Shown: one piece after another, positions 54,301 through 63,281 of the stretch
Position numbering within the stretch: the first letter of the stretch is position 1
Layout: each line of letters opens with the position of its first letter
Assembly (NCBI RefSeq): GCF_014656455.1
Contig: NZ_BNCL01000002.1
Span: 248,001 to 312,000 of the forward strand
Direction of reading: 5' to 3'
DNA length: 64,000 nt
Origin: Paracoccus aerius
GTDB lineage: Bacteria > Pseudomonadota > Alphaproteobacteria > Rhodobacterales > Rhodobacteraceae
Notes under the pieces: generated by a model
Database searches by the model: none
Seen by the model: only the letters and a program-made list of their open reading frames with translations
What the model was told of the DNA's origin: nothing
Made by a program: the position numbers and the translations under genes

Positions 54301-55838
54301 GGCTGGACCTTCATGTCGTGAAAGGGGGCGGCGGCGGTGAAGCGGATGCGCGCGCCGGGCGGGATCTGGCCCGCCAAGTCCAGCGCGGATGGCATCAGCG
54401 TTGCGATCACCGGATAGCCGCCGGTCAGTGGGTGGTCGGCCAGAAACAGCACGGGCTGGCCGGAATGGGGGATCTGGATGGCGCCGGTTTCCGTGCCTTC
54501 CGAGGGAAGTTCGCGGGCATCGTCGCGCGTGATGGCATCGCCTTCCAGCCGGATGCCCACGCGCGACGATTGCGGGGTGACAAGCCAGTCCTGGGACAGG
54601 AAATGCTGGATCATGTCGTCCGAGAACCAGTCGGCGCGGGGGCCGAGCGTCACGGGCAGTTCCACCACGTCGCCGGGTTTTGGCAAGGCGGGCTGATCCT
54701 CGGGCGCGGCGATGGCGGTGGCGGTACGGTTGGCGGCGTAAAGCCCTGCGCCGCTGGTCAGCGCCTCGGGGCCGACAAAGGCCAGCGTGTCGGTCGCGGC
54801 GGACCCCAGCACCGAAGCCACGTCAAAGCCGCCCCGCAGCGCCAGGTAGCTGCGCATCCCAGTGGTGGGGGGCGGGATCGTGACTTCGTCGCCTGCATCG
54901 AGGGCAAAAGCGGTGGGCATCTGCTGCCCTTCCACCATCGCCCGGCCCGCGCCGGTCAGGGCCAGCGTCACCGGCTGGTCCGCCCGCAGCCGCACCGGGC
55001 CAAGGGTGATTTCCAGCACCGGCGCATCGGAGGGGTTGCCGACCGCACGGTTGGCCCGCCGCATTGCGGCAATGTCCAGCGCGCCGGATGCCGAGACACC
55101 CTGCCCGCCCTGGCCGGGACGGCCTTCGTCCTGGAAGACGATGGGAAAGGCGGTCTGCACAACAGTCAGCGCGGGCTGGCCCTGCGGTTGGGGGATCGCC
55201 GCCGAGGGATGGACCTCGGCCACGCCTTCCACGAAACGCGCCCGAACGCCGGGACGCAGCAGGGCAGGCGGGTCGCGGGACAGATCCCACATCGGCACCC
55301 TTGTCGTGCCGATCAACTGCCAACCACCTGGCGTGTCCTGCGGATAGATGCCGCAGAACCGCGCCGCAAGCGCCACCGATCCCGCCGGGATCCGCGTGCG
55401 CGGCGCGGGGCGGCGGGGCAGGTCGAAGCGCGGGTCGTTGCCGGTCATGTAGGCGAAGCCGGGCGCAAAGCCGCAGAAGGCCACGGCCCAAGTCGCGGCC
55501 TGATGGGCGGCGATCACCTCGGCCACGGTCAGGTCCATATGGGCCGCCACATCGGCCAGATCCTGGCCGACATAGGTCATCGGGATCTCGACCGTTTCGA
55601 CCGCGCCCTGCTGGCGGACTGTCCCTGGCGCGGGCTGGCGCGCCATGATCTGCGCCGCAAGCGCACCATCGGCGGCAAAGCCGGGTCCCACGCGGATCAT
55701 CAGCGTGCGGGCGGCGGGGATGATCTCGGCCAGGCCGTCCACCGGATCGGCCAGCAGCGCGTCGAACAGCGCCAGCGTCGCGTCCAGATCGGCCAGTTCC
55801 ACCAGCAGCGTGCGCGGGCCGACGGGAAGAAAGCGCAT
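54297..55838 (-). CDS. pxpBC: Fused 5-oxoprolinase subunits B and C (KipI-KipA type)
   Basis: This 513-residue protein joins two subunits that are often separate. Residues ~1-210 are PxpB (KipI): [71 protein letters not shown]. Residues ~225-513 are PxpC (KipA/AHS2): [35 protein letters not shown], and [24 protein letters not shown] near the end. With PxpA it hydrolyses 5-oxoproline to glutamate using ATP. ATG 55838 follows the DUF1445 stop by two bases; a GTG at 55853 would overlap that gene. Confidence 0.92.
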   Translation of the reverse strand: MRFLPVGPRTLLVELADLDATLALFDALLADPVDGLAEIIPAARTLMIRVGPGFAADGALAAQIMARQPAPGTVRQQGAVETVEIPMTYVGQDLADVAAHMDLTVAEVIAAHQAATWAVAFCGFAPGFAYMTGNDPRFDLPRRPAPRTRIPAGSVALAARFCGIYPQDTPGGWQLIGTTRVPMWDLSRDPPALLRPGVRARFVEGVAEVHPSAAIPQPQGQPALTVVQTAFPIVFQDEGRPGQGGQGVSASGALDIAAMRRANRAVGNPSDAPVLEITLGPVRLRADQPVTLALTGAGRAMVEGQQMPTAFALDAGDEVTIPPPTTGMRSYLALRGGFDVASVLGSAATDTLAFVGPEALTSGAGLYAANRTATAIAAPEDQPALPKPGDVVELPVTLGPRADWFSDDMIQHFLSQDWLVTPQSSRVGIRLEGDAITRDDARELPSEGTETGAIQIPHSGQPVLFLADHPLTGGYPVIATLMPSALDLAGQIPPGARIRFTAAAPFHDMKVQP

Positions 55839-55840
55839 CG

Positions 55841-56623
55841 TCACAGCTGCCACCGGCTGTCGGGAATGTCGGTGACGAACATGTGGCCCGGCGCATGGGT
55901 GATTGCAAAGGGCGGTTTCGAGGCCATGACGGCTGCCTGGGGCGTCACCCCGCAGGCCCAGAAGACCGGCACCTCGCCGTCGCGGATGTCCACCGGGTCG
56001 CCGAAATCGGGGCCCGACAGATCGGCGATGCCAAGCGCCTCGGGCGCGCCGATATGGACGGGGGCGCCATGAACCGCCGGGAAGCGGCCCGTGATCATCG
56101 CGGCCTCGGCCACACGGTCGGCGGGGATGGGGCGCATCGACACGACCATCGGCCCGTGCAGCCGTCCGGCGGGGCGGCAGGCGCGGTTCGTCAGGAACAT
56201 CGGCACGTTGCAGCCTTGGGCGATGTGGCGCACCTCGATCCCGGCGGCCTGCAAGGGCGTCTCGAAGGTGAAGGAACAGCCGATCAGGAAGGTCACCAGG
56301 TCGGGATGTTCCGCCCAGGCCTGGGTTGCATCCGCAACCTCCTCGGCCAGCACGCCGTCACGCCAGATGCGATACAGGGGAATGTCGGTGCGCAGATCCG
56401 CGCCGGGGGCAAGGGCGGTTTCAAAGCTGCCGGGATCGGTCACGTCCAGGACAGGGCAAGGCTTTGGATTGCGCTGCCCGAACAGCAGGAAATCCCAGGC
56501 CCAATCGCGCGGCAGCGAGATCATGTTGCACTGGGTAAAGCCCGGCGCCATCCCGGCGGTCGGGGCGACGGTGCCGCGGCAGGCCAGCCGGGCGGCGCGG
56601 GCGGTTTCAACGTCGGGACGCAT
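55841..56623 (-). CDS. DUF1445 / D-glutamate cyclase-like putative hydro-lyase
   Basis: This 260-residue protein belongs to the DUF1445 family. It shows [46 protein letters not shown], then [44 protein letters not shown] and [12 protein letters not shown]. The C-terminal part of mammalian D-glutamate cyclase, which makes 5-oxo-D-proline from D-glutamate, is a homologue. That would make this enzyme a source of substrate for the neighbouring oxoprolinase, or a handler of its D-isomer (inference). Its start overlaps the PxpA stop by one base (TGATG). Confidence 0.88.
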   Translation of the reverse strand: MRPDVETARAARLACRGTVAPTAGMAPGFTQCNMISLPRDWAWDFLLFGQRNPKPCPVLDVTDPGSFETALAPGADLRTDIPLYRIWRDGVLAEEVADATQAWAEHPDLVTFLIGCSFTFETPLQAAGIEVRHIAQGCNVPMFLTNRACRPAGRLHGPMVVSMRPIPADRVAEAAMITGRFPAVHGAPVHIGAPEALGIADLSGPDFGDPVDIRDGEVPVFWACGVTPQAAVMASKPPFAITHAPGHMFVTDIPDSRWQL

Positions 56624-57390
56624 CAGGCAGCCCCCGCAAAAGGGGCGATGGCGACGCCGCCCGCAACCAGTTCCTCGCGGATGCGGCGGGCCATCTCGAC
56701 CGCCCCGGCGCTGTCGCCATGCACGCAGATGCTGTCTGCCTGCAAGCGCAGGACCGATCCGTCGATGGCCTCGATCACGCCTTCGACAGCTAACCGCAGC
56801 ATCCGGACAGCCACGGCATCGGCGTCATGCAGCACCGCGCCCTTTTCCCGGCGCGACACAAGCTGGCCATCGGGCGTATATGCGCGGTCGCCGAAAGCCT
56901 CGGCCACGGTGGCAAGGCCCGCATCGGCGGCGCGATCCAGGATCCGCGTCCCGGAAAGGCCCATCAGCACCAGCGAAGGGTCGATTTCCCTGATGGCCGC
57001 GATCACCGCATCGGCCTGCCGCGCATCGGTGGCGATGGTGTTGTAGAGCGCGCCATGCGGTTTCACATAGGCGACGCGGGTGCCGGCAGCCCGGGCGATC
57101 CCCTGCAAGGCGCCGATCTGGTAGATCACATCGGCGGTCAGTTCCGCCGATGTCACGTCCATCGGCCTGCGCCCGAAGCCCACGCGGTCGGGATATGACA
57201 CATGCGCCCCCACCGCCACGCCGCGCGCGGCTGCCCCGTCCACCGTCGCGCGGATGGTCAGCGGATCGCCCGCATGGAAGCCGCAGGCGACATTGGCGGA
57301 ACTGACGATGCCCAGCATGGCGGCGTCGTCGCCCATGGTCCAGGCGCCATAGCCCTCGCCCAGGTCGCTGTTCAGGTCGATGGTGCGCAT
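56623..57390 (-). CDS. pxpA: 5-oxoprolinase subunit A (PxpA, LamB/YcsF family)
   Basis: This 255-residue protein shows the LamB/YcsF signature: [43 protein letters not shown] at the start, [17 protein letters not shown] next, [14 protein letters not shown] near residue 120, and [13 protein letters not shown] near the end. PxpA acts with PxpB and PxpC in ATP-dependent cleavage of 5-oxoproline. ATG 57390 is 14 bases after the transporter stop. An open frame to 57774 is the transporter shadow. Confidence 0.94.
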   Translation of the reverse strand: MRTIDLNSDLGEGYGAWTMGDDAAMLGIVSSANVACGFHAGDPLTIRATVDGAAARGVAVGAHVSYPDRVGFGRRPMDVTSAELTADVIYQIGALQGIARAAGTRVAYVKPHGALYNTIATDARQADAVIAAIREIDPSLVLMGLSGTRILDRAADAGLATVAEAFGDRAYTPDGQLVSRREKGAVLHDADAVAVRMLRLAVEGVIEAIDGSVLRLQADSICVHGDSAGAVEMARRIREELVAGGVAIAPFAGAA

Positions 57391-57404
57391 GTGGTTTTCC
57401 CCTT

Positions 57405-58637
57405 TTACAGGCCCAGGAAGGCGAAGATCGGGCCGATGGAGCGATAGCCCATGTACCAGGTCAGGGCGCAGACGATCGCGCTGAGGATCAGCAGCGGGCG
57501 GTTGTAGCGGTGCCCGCCCATCAGGTCGGACCGCGCAAAGCCCACATAGGTGAAGATCGTCAAACCGATGGGCAGGATCAAGCCGTTGAAGCCGCCCACG
57601 AAGACCAGCAGGGCCGCGGGCGCGGTGCCGATGGTGATGAACACGGCCAGCGACACGGTGATGAAGATCACGGTGGCGATGTTGCGGCTGCGGTCGGTCA
57701 TCGTCATGAAGGCCACCAGGAAGCTGACCGAGGTATAGGCCGCCCCGATGACCGAGGTGATGGCTGCAGCCCACAGCACCACGCCGAAGATCCGCATCCC
57801 CCAGTCCCCAAGTGCCGCGGCGAAGGCCTGTGCCGCCGGGTTCGCGGCCTGGCTGGACAGATCCAGCGTCACGCCGGATGCGACCACGCCCAGGATCGCC
57901 AGGAACAGCACAAAGCGCATGACGCCCGTCACGGCGATCCCGGTCAGCGACGCGCGGGTCACGGCTGCCAGGTTCTGTTCGCCAACCAGCCCCTTGTCCA
58001 GCAGCCGGTGTGCGCCGGAATAGGTGATATAGCCGCCGACCGTGCCGCCGACGATGGTGGTGATGGTCGGAAAGTCGATCACGTCCGGGAAGATCGTCTG
58101 GCGCAGCGCCTCGCCCACCGGCGGATTCGAGGTGACGGCGACGATCACCGTCATCACGATCATCAGGATGCCCAAGCCGATCAGCGAACGGTCCAGCAGC
58201 AGGCCCGCGCGTTTCGACAGAAAGACGCCGATGGCCAGCAGGGCGGACAGCGACCCGCCGATCTTGGGATCAAGCCCGAACATGGCGTTCAAGCCCAGGC
58301 CCGCGCCAGCGATATTGCCCACGTTGAAGGCCAGCCCGCCGACCATCACCAGCACCGCCAGCAGGTAACCTGCGCCCGGGATCGCGGCATTGGCGGTTTC
58401 CGACGCGTTCTTGCGGGTCAGCGCGGTGATGCGCCAGATGTTCAGTTGCACCACGAAGTCGATCAGGATCGAGGCCAGGATCGCAAAGGCGAAGGCCGCG
58501 CCCAGCTTGGCGGTGAAGGTCGCGGTCTGGGTGATGAAGCCCGGCCCGATGGCCGAGGTTGCCATCAGGAAGATCGCCGCCAGGAACCCGCCCCGCAGGG
58601 TGGCATCGGCGGCCGAGGGAACGGCTTTTGCACTCAT
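57405..58637 (-). CDS. NRAMP-family transporter (YcsG-like)
   Basis: This 410-residue membrane protein of the NRAMP fold has ~11 hydrophobic segments. The first-helix region, normally DPGN in metal transporters, reads [16 protein letters not shown] here. The canonical metal-binding Asp and Asn are thus not evident, and the sixth-helix MPH motif is missing too. Homologues in 5-oxoprolinase loci (YcsG in Bacillus) sit in the same position, so it may import an organic or amino-acid-like substrate such as 5-oxoproline (inference). It is the first gene of the pxp operon. Confidence 0.83.
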   Translation of the reverse strand: MSAKAVPSAADATLRGGFLAAIFLMATSAIGPGFITQTATFTAKLGAAFAFAILASILIDFVVQLNIWRITALTRKNASETANAAIPGAGYLLAVLVMVGGLAFNVGNIAGAGLGLNAMFGLDPKIGGSLSALLAIGVFLSKRAGLLLDRSLIGLGILMIVMTVIVAVTSNPPVGEALRQTIFPDVIDFPTITTIVGGTVGGYITYSGAHRLLDKGLVGEQNLAAVTRASLTGIAVTGVMRFVLFLAILGVVASGVTLDLSSQAANPAAQAFAAALGDWGMRIFGVVLWAAAITSVIGAAYTSVSFLVAFMTMTDRSRNIATVIFITVSLAVFITIGTAPAALLVFVGGFNGLILPIGLTIFTYVGFARSDLMGGHRYNRPLLILSAIVCALTWYMGYRSIGPIFAFLGL

Positions 58638-58708
58638 CAGTCATGCTCCTGCTGCATGGGTGGGTCGCTAATTGTGAATGGCAAGAGGGTGAGCGCGGTG
58701 CGGCAGCC

Positions 58709-58750
58709 TGTCAACGATTATTTGACATGTCAGTGCATATTGTTGAACAA
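58709..58750. promoter_or_regulatory. Cluster of palindromes between the pxp operon and its GntR regulator
   Basis: Three inverted repeats lie close together: TGTCAA/TTGACA (58709-58714 with 58722-58727), a perfect TGACATGTCA (58723-58732), and TTGTT-G-AACAA (58740-58750). They sit between divergent genes in a locally AT-rich stretch. FCD-type GntR regulators bind short palindromes of this type. TTGACA at 58722-58727 might also be a -35 for the regulator. Confidence 0.5.
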
Positions 58751-58899
58751 AGCACGGCGTGACGCCCCATGATGTGCCTGCGTATCCGGCAGATCCCGAT
58801 CATCCTGCCGGTCAGGAAGGCAGGACTGGCCCCTGATTTCCTTGCTATGGCTTGTTCGGGCCCGCCGGACTATTGATCCTGCAAGAAACGGGGATGGAC

Positions 58900-59544
58900 A
58901 TGATCGCAGAGCCGGGCTTGGCCGAGGAAACAGCGTCGCGACTGCGCAACGACATCATCGGCGGGGCGCTGCCTCCGGGATTCAAGCTGTCGGAAACACG
59001 GCTGGCGGCGGATCTGGGCGTATCGCGAAATACGCTGCGCGAGGTCTTCCGGTTGCTGACGCGCGAAGGGCTGCTGCGCCACGAGCCGAACCGAGGGGTC
59101 TTCGTCGCTGTCCCCTCGATGGCGACGATCGTCGACATCTACCGCGTCCGCCGCCTGATCGAGGTTCCCGCCCTGGCCCATGCCTGGCCTCGCCACGATG
59201 CGGTCGGGCAGATGCGGGCGGCGGTGGAAAAGGCGCGCGGCGCGCGCGATGCGCAGGACTGGCGCGTCGTGGGCAGCGCCAACATGGAGTTTCATGCGGC
59301 CATCGTCGCCCTGACCGACAGTGCGCGGCTGCAGGCCTTCTTTGCCCAGATCATCGCCGAACTGCGCCTCGCCTTCGGCCTGCTGGACAGCCCCGAGCGG
59401 CTGCACGAACCCTATATCGACCGCAATGGCGAGATCCTGTCGCTGCTGACCCAAGGCCAGCAAGCAAGGGCGGCCGAGATGCTGGCCGCCTATCTGGATG
59501 AATCGGAACGGGTGGTCCTGGCGGCCTTTGCTCGTCTGGGCTGA
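58900..59544 (+). CDS. GntR-family (FCD) regulator of the oxoprolinase locus
   Basis: This 214-residue regulator has a winged helix (GALPPGFKLSETRLAADLGVSRNTLREVFRLLTREGLL, residues ~18-58) and an FCD ligand domain (FHAAIVALTDSARLQAFFAQIIAELRLAF). It diverges from the NRAMP-pxpA operon. ATG 58900 gives a six-base spacer from GGGG; ATG 58894 is two codons earlier, and a longer TTG start lies at 58852. Bacillus has an IclR-type regulator (KipR) in the comparable locus, so the regulator class differs here. Its stop faces the PAS gene nine bases away. Confidence 0.88.
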   Translation: MIAEPGLAEETASRLRNDIIGGALPPGFKLSETRLAADLGVSRNTLREVFRLLTREGLLRHEPNRGVFVAVPSMATIVDIYRVRRLIEVPALAHAWPRHDAVGQMRAAVEKARGARDAQDWRVVGSANMEFHAAIVALTDSARLQAFFAQIIAELRLAFGLLDSPERLHEPYIDRNGEILSLLTQGQQARAAEMLAAYLDESERVVLAAFARLG

Positions 59545-59553
59545 CGCCTGTAT

Positions 59554-61122
59554 TCAGCCTGCGCTGGCCGCCAGAAGCGGCTGGCTGCCGCCCTGCTGGG
59601 CCGGGTCGGGCAAGCGGAAGCGGACCATCTGGCGACCGCCGGTCAGCCTGGCCACGGACCAGCCCAGCAACTGCCCTTGCGGACTGGCCATCAGGCCGCT
59701 GTCGCGCAAATCCGCGTCGGGCTGGGTCAGGCGGGCGCCAAGGGCATCGACGCCCGGGCCGGTTTCCGGCTGGTTCTGCCAGCAGGCAAGCGCATGGCCC
59801 AGGCTGTCGGCGCCAGGCCAAAGGTCGCGGAAGGCGCGGTTCGACATCACCACCTGCCCGCCGGGCGCGAAGACGGCCACCGCCTCGCCCAGGTTGTCCA
59901 GGATCGCATGGCCCAACGTGAGTTCGGCCCGGAACTTTCGGGTCAGGCTCATTTCCGAGGTGATGTCCTCGAACAGGAATGCCACGGCGCCGTCGGGATG
60001 GGGGCGGCCGGTGACGCGATAGGTCTGGCCGCCGGGCAGGGACCATTCCTCCACATGGTGGCCGGTGGCGGCCGAGCTTTCCAGGTTGCTCATCTGCTGG
60101 CGCCAACTGCGGAAATCCTTGGGTTCCGGCACCATTCGCAATTCTCGCAGCTTGTCCAGCAGGTCGAACAGCGTGGGCCGCGCGGTCAGGAAGCCGGTGG
60201 GCAGGTTGGTCAGGTCGATCAGCGCCGGGTTGAACAGTTGCAGGTGCCGCTGCCGGTCGAAGATCGCCAGGCCGATGGGCAGGTCGGCGAAGGTCTTGGT
60301 CAGGGTCTGGACGAATTCGCGCAAGCTGCGTTCGGCGCGGACCGCGGCGTCGGCGGGCAGGGCGAACATCATCACCTGGTCGCCGACCGGGTGGCTGTGG
60401 CAATCGTACCAGAAGACCGCGCCGTTCTGGTTCAGCGAGGCGCGGCGCGTCCGGGTTCCTGCGCCCGGCACGGGGCGCGGCGAATCAAGCAGGCGCGGCA
60501 GCGGCCAGCCGATCGGTTCGTCCGTCTGCCCCTCGGCCTTGCGCAGATAGGCGGCATTGGCCCAAGTGACACGCTCCTCGGCGTCCTGGCGCCAGACCAG
60601 CATCGGCGTTTGGTCCAGCGAGCGGCGCAGCAGGTCCAGCTCCTCCTCCATCGCCTGCTGGGACATCGAATCGACAACAATGCCCGCATATTCGGCCTGC
60701 GGATCGGTAATGGTGATCCGCAGCAGCCCCGAATCGACCTGTTCGACCAGCAGCCGCAGGGTGGCGCTGCCGGTGCCGGATTGGCCCAGGCATTCGAACC
60801 GGCCGGACCGGTCGATGCGGGCCAGCCCTTCCATCGCCTCGGGAAAGCGCGGCCCGATCCATTGCAGAAGCCGCGCCCATTCATCCTCGGGGACGGAAAG
60901 GCGGTCCAGAAGCGCCCGGGCCGGGGCTGTCGCGTCGACCAGACGCTGGTCGCGATACAGCAACACCATCGGCTTTAGGCTGCTGTCCAGCCCTTGCGGC
61001 AATTGCATGCCGCGTGTCCCGCGTCCAGCGTCCCACCAGCGGATCAGGGCCATTGCCAGCAGCACCGACAGGGTGCCCGTCACCACCGCAAGCAAGACCA
61101 GCCCGATACCGTGCAGGATCAT
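59554..61122 (-). CDS. PAS-domain protein without a kinase domain
   Basis: This 522-residue protein has one N-terminal transmembrane helix (residues ~5-28) and then PAS-like segments. One lies at ~170-285, one at ~290-400 (FADLPIGLAIFDRQRHLQLFNPALIDLTNLPTGFL, a PAS_7-type phrase), and one at ~410-500 (LDNLGEAVAVFAPGGQVVMSNRAFRDLW). No H-box with HATPase, GGDEF or EAL domain is present, although full-length sensor kinases are built this way. The stop is near the convergent GntR gene. A CtrA-type box lies 42 bases upstream. The role is unknown; it could scaffold or sense for another kinase, such as the adjacent RegB. Confidence 0.8.
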   Translation of the reverse strand: MILHGIGLVLLAVVTGTLSVLLAMALIRWWDAGRGTRGMQLPQGLDSSLKPMVLLYRDQRLVDATAPARALLDRLSVPEDEWARLLQWIGPRFPEAMEGLARIDRSGRFECLGQSGTGSATLRLLVEQVDSGLLRITITDPQAEYAGIVVDSMSQQAMEEELDLLRRSLDQTPMLVWRQDAEERVTWANAAYLRKAEGQTDEPIGWPLPRLLDSPRPVPGAGTRTRRASLNQNGAVFWYDCHSHPVGDQVMMFALPADAAVRAERSLREFVQTLTKTFADLPIGLAIFDRQRHLQLFNPALIDLTNLPTGFLTARPTLFDLLDKLRELRMVPEPKDFRSWRQQMSNLESSAATGHHVEEWSLPGGQTYRVTGRPHPDGAVAFLFEDITSEMSLTRKFRAELTLGHAILDNLGEAVAVFAPGGQVVMSNRAFRDLWPGADSLGHALACWQNQPETGPGVDALGARLTQPDADLRDSGLMASPQGQLLGWSVARLTGGRQMVRFRLPDPAQQGGSQPLLAASAG

Positions 61123-61164
61123 CCTCAGCTCCTTCGCGTTTGGACAACCATAGCGAGAGGGGGC

Positions 61165-61179
61165 TTAACGAACAGTTAA
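61165..61179. promoter_or_regulatory. CtrA-type binding box upstream of the PAS gene
   Basis: TTAA (61165-61168), seven bases, TTAA (61176-61179) match the TTAA-N7-TTAA CtrA consensus. It is in the 61-base gap between regB's stop and the PAS gene start, both on the minus strand. Confidence 0.45.
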
Positions 61180-61183
61180 ATCC

Positions 61184-62494
61184 CTAGGGCAGCCAGTTGG
61201 GATTGTTGCCCAGTGGCGCCCGCGCATCGGCCAGGATCCGGTCCAGGGGCCATCGGACAGTTACCACGGCCCCCGGCCCGCCATTGTCAAAGCCAAGCCG
61301 GGCGCCGGAACGTTCCAGCAGGGTCTTGGCGATGAACAGGCCCAGCCCCATCCCCTCGTATCCCTCGCGTTGCGCGCCCCCGCGCTTGCTGGTGAGGTAG
61401 GGATCGCCAATGCGGGCCAGCAGGGCAGGGGGATAGCCCGGGCCGTCATCGCGGATCGTCACGGCCAGCCAGCCATTGCCCAGTTGCGATTCGATGATCA
61501 CCCGGCTGGCGGCGAAATCGACGGCATTCTGGATCAGGTTGCGCAGCGCATGGATGATGGCCGGATCGCGGAGGATCTCCGGGCCTTCCGCGCGGATTTC
61601 GACCGCCGGTCCGCGCCCCGCATGGGGTTCGGCCGCGTCTTCAAGCACGGCGCGCAGGGGCGCGCTGCGCAGGTGCAGGTCGTCCTTGCCCGCCCGGCCC
61701 ATGCTGCGCAGGATTTCCCCGCAGCGGACGGCCGAATCGCGCAGCGCGATGGCGTCGGCCTGCAGGTCGGGGCGGTCGTCCAGTTCGTCCGCAAGTTCGG
61801 CCGCGATCAGCTTGATGGTGGCCAGGGGTGTGCCCATCTCATGCGCCGCGGCCGCCACCACGCCGCCCAGGTGCTGCAACCTTTGTTCGCGCGCAAGCGC
61901 CACCTGCGTGGCGAACAGGGCATTCGACGTGGCCTGAAGTTCCCCCGTGACCCGGTGGGCATATCCCGCGAAGAAGACCACGCCGATCATCAGCGCCGTC
62001 CAATGCCCAAGCGCTAGGATCGGCGACAGCACCAGTTCGCGCCCCTGGCTGTCATGCAGCGGCAGCCCGAACAGCGATGCCAGCGAGATCAGCACCATCG
62101 TGGCCGTGCCCAGGGCCACCGTCTGGCGGGAATCGAGCGAGGTCGCGGCGACGGTCACGGGTGCCAGGACCAGCAGGGCAAAGGGATTGACCAGCCCTCC
62201 CGTCAGCGCCATCAGGGCCGAGATCTGGACCACGTCAAAGGACAGGTGCACCACCGCCAGCCGGGCCGAGGTGCGGCGGGGCGGCATCAAGCCTTCCCAC
62301 AGGTTCATGGCGATGGCCGCGGCGATCAACGCCAGGACCGGCGTCATCGCGAAGCCGATCCCCATCCAATAGGCGACCACCACTGCCGCCATCTGTCCGG
62401 CGATGGCGAACCACCGCAGCAGGACAAGGGTCCGCATGCGGATCGGCTCGGCCTGGGCGGCGGGGCCGGCGGGGGAAAAGATCGGATCGGGCAT
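61184..62494 (-). CDS. regB: Redox sensor histidine kinase RegB/PrrB
   Basis: This 436-residue kinase senses the state of the respiratory chain and phosphorylates RegA under low oxygen. Six hydrophobic segments span residues ~25-190 and include the GGLVNPF heptapeptide implicated in quinone sensing. The H-box is AAAAHEMGTPLATIKLIAAELADEL. The redox-active cysteine is preserved in LRDSAVRCGEILRSMGRAG. The HATPase has N-box LRNLIQNAVDFA and DDGPGYPP/GMGLGLFIAKTLL. ATG 62494 is chosen (MPDPIFSP); the only upstream alternative is TTG at 62551. It diverges from senC. Confidence 0.95.
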   Translation of the reverse strand: MPDPIFSPAGPAAQAEPIRMRTLVLLRWFAIAGQMAAVVVAYWMGIGFAMTPVLALIAAAIAMNLWEGLMPPRRTSARLAVVHLSFDVVQISALMALTGGLVNPFALLVLAPVTVAATSLDSRQTVALGTATMVLISLASLFGLPLHDSQGRELVLSPILALGHWTALMIGVVFFAGYAHRVTGELQATSNALFATQVALAREQRLQHLGGVVAAAAHEMGTPLATIKLIAAELADELDDRPDLQADAIALRDSAVRCGEILRSMGRAGKDDLHLRSAPLRAVLEDAAEPHAGRGPAVEIRAEGPEILRDPAIIHALRNLIQNAVDFAASRVIIESQLGNGWLAVTIRDDGPGYPPALLARIGDPYLTSKRGGAQREGYEGMGLGLFIAKTLLERSGARLGFDNGGPGAVVTVRWPLDRILADARAPLGNNPNWLP

Positions 62495-62584
62495 GGGGTC
62501 CGGGGGTGCGACGATGCGGACCTTGATACGCGGGGCCGGATGGGCGATCAATGCGCCGCTTTGCCGCTATGGAGGAGATCGAAC

Positions 62585-63214
62585 ATGGCCGACCGCAAGA
62601 TCCTGCTGATCGGAAGCGTCGCAGCCCTGGCGCTGCTGGCCACGGGCGGTGCCTTTCTGGCCAGCCGCGGCGGGAACTACCAGTTCGCGCAATGCCAGGG
62701 GGGCGCGGTGGCGGGCGGCATGGACAGCTTCGGCACCGACTTCACCCTGACCCGCCAGGATGGGCAACGGGTGACGGCCGAGCAGGTCTTCACCAAGCCT
62801 TCGCTGCTTTATTTCGGCTATACCTTCTGCCCCGATGTCTGCCCCCTGGACAGTGCCCGCAATGCCGAGGCCGCGGCGCTGCTTGGGGAACAAGGCAAGG
62901 ACGTGCAGACGGTTTTCGTCACCGTCGATCCCCGCCGCGACACGCCCGAAGTCGTGGCCGATTTCACCAGCCTGTTTCCGGGCAATATGATCGGCCTTAC
63001 CGGATCGGACGAGGAAATCGCGGCGGTCAACAAGGGCTGGCGGAATTACTACAAGATCAATGACGAGGAAGATGAGGAATATTACCTCGTCGATCACATG
63101 ACCAATACCTATCTGGTCCTGCCTGGAAACCAGACCGTCGCCTTCTTTGGGCGCGATACCGCGCCCGAGGTCATGGCCGAACAGGTCGGCTGTTTCGTGG
63201 ATGCCATTGGCTGA
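62585..63214 (+). CDS. senC: SCO1/SenC/PrrC copper-chaperone-like protein
   Basis: This 209-residue thioredoxin-fold protein is anchored by an N-terminal helix (ILLIGSVAALALLATGGAFL). It has the Cu-binding CxxxC in GYTFCPDVCPLDSARNAEAA and the distal His in VDHMTNTYLVLPG, as in SCO1. It supports cytochrome c oxidase assembly and, in Rhodobacter, links oxidase state to RegB signalling. The start ATG 62585 follows GGAGGAGAT. It is upstream of regA in the same direction and diverges from regB. Confidence 0.95.
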   Translation: MADRKILLIGSVAALALLATGGAFLASRGGNYQFAQCQGGAVAGGMDSFGTDFTLTRQDGQRVTAEQVFTKPSLLYFGYTFCPDVCPLDSARNAEAAALLGEQGKDVQTVFVTVDPRRDTPEVVADFTSLFPGNMIGLTGSDEEIAAVNKGWRNYYKINDEEDEEYYLVDHMTNTYLVLPGNQTVAFFGRDTAPEVMAEQVGCFVDAIG

Positions 63215-63281
63215 GAAGTGATTGCCCCTGTCCCGTGCTTGCGGCAGTGTTGCGGCTTACCGAAGGTGCGACAGGAAAGAT

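Noticed and set aside
58803..58836. Alternative hairpins TCCTGCC/GGCAGGA and TCAGG/CCTGA in the GntR leader, considered as a riboswitch-like switch
   Set aside because: The pairs are short, there is no U-tract or conserved core, and chance pairing in GC-rich DNA is likely.
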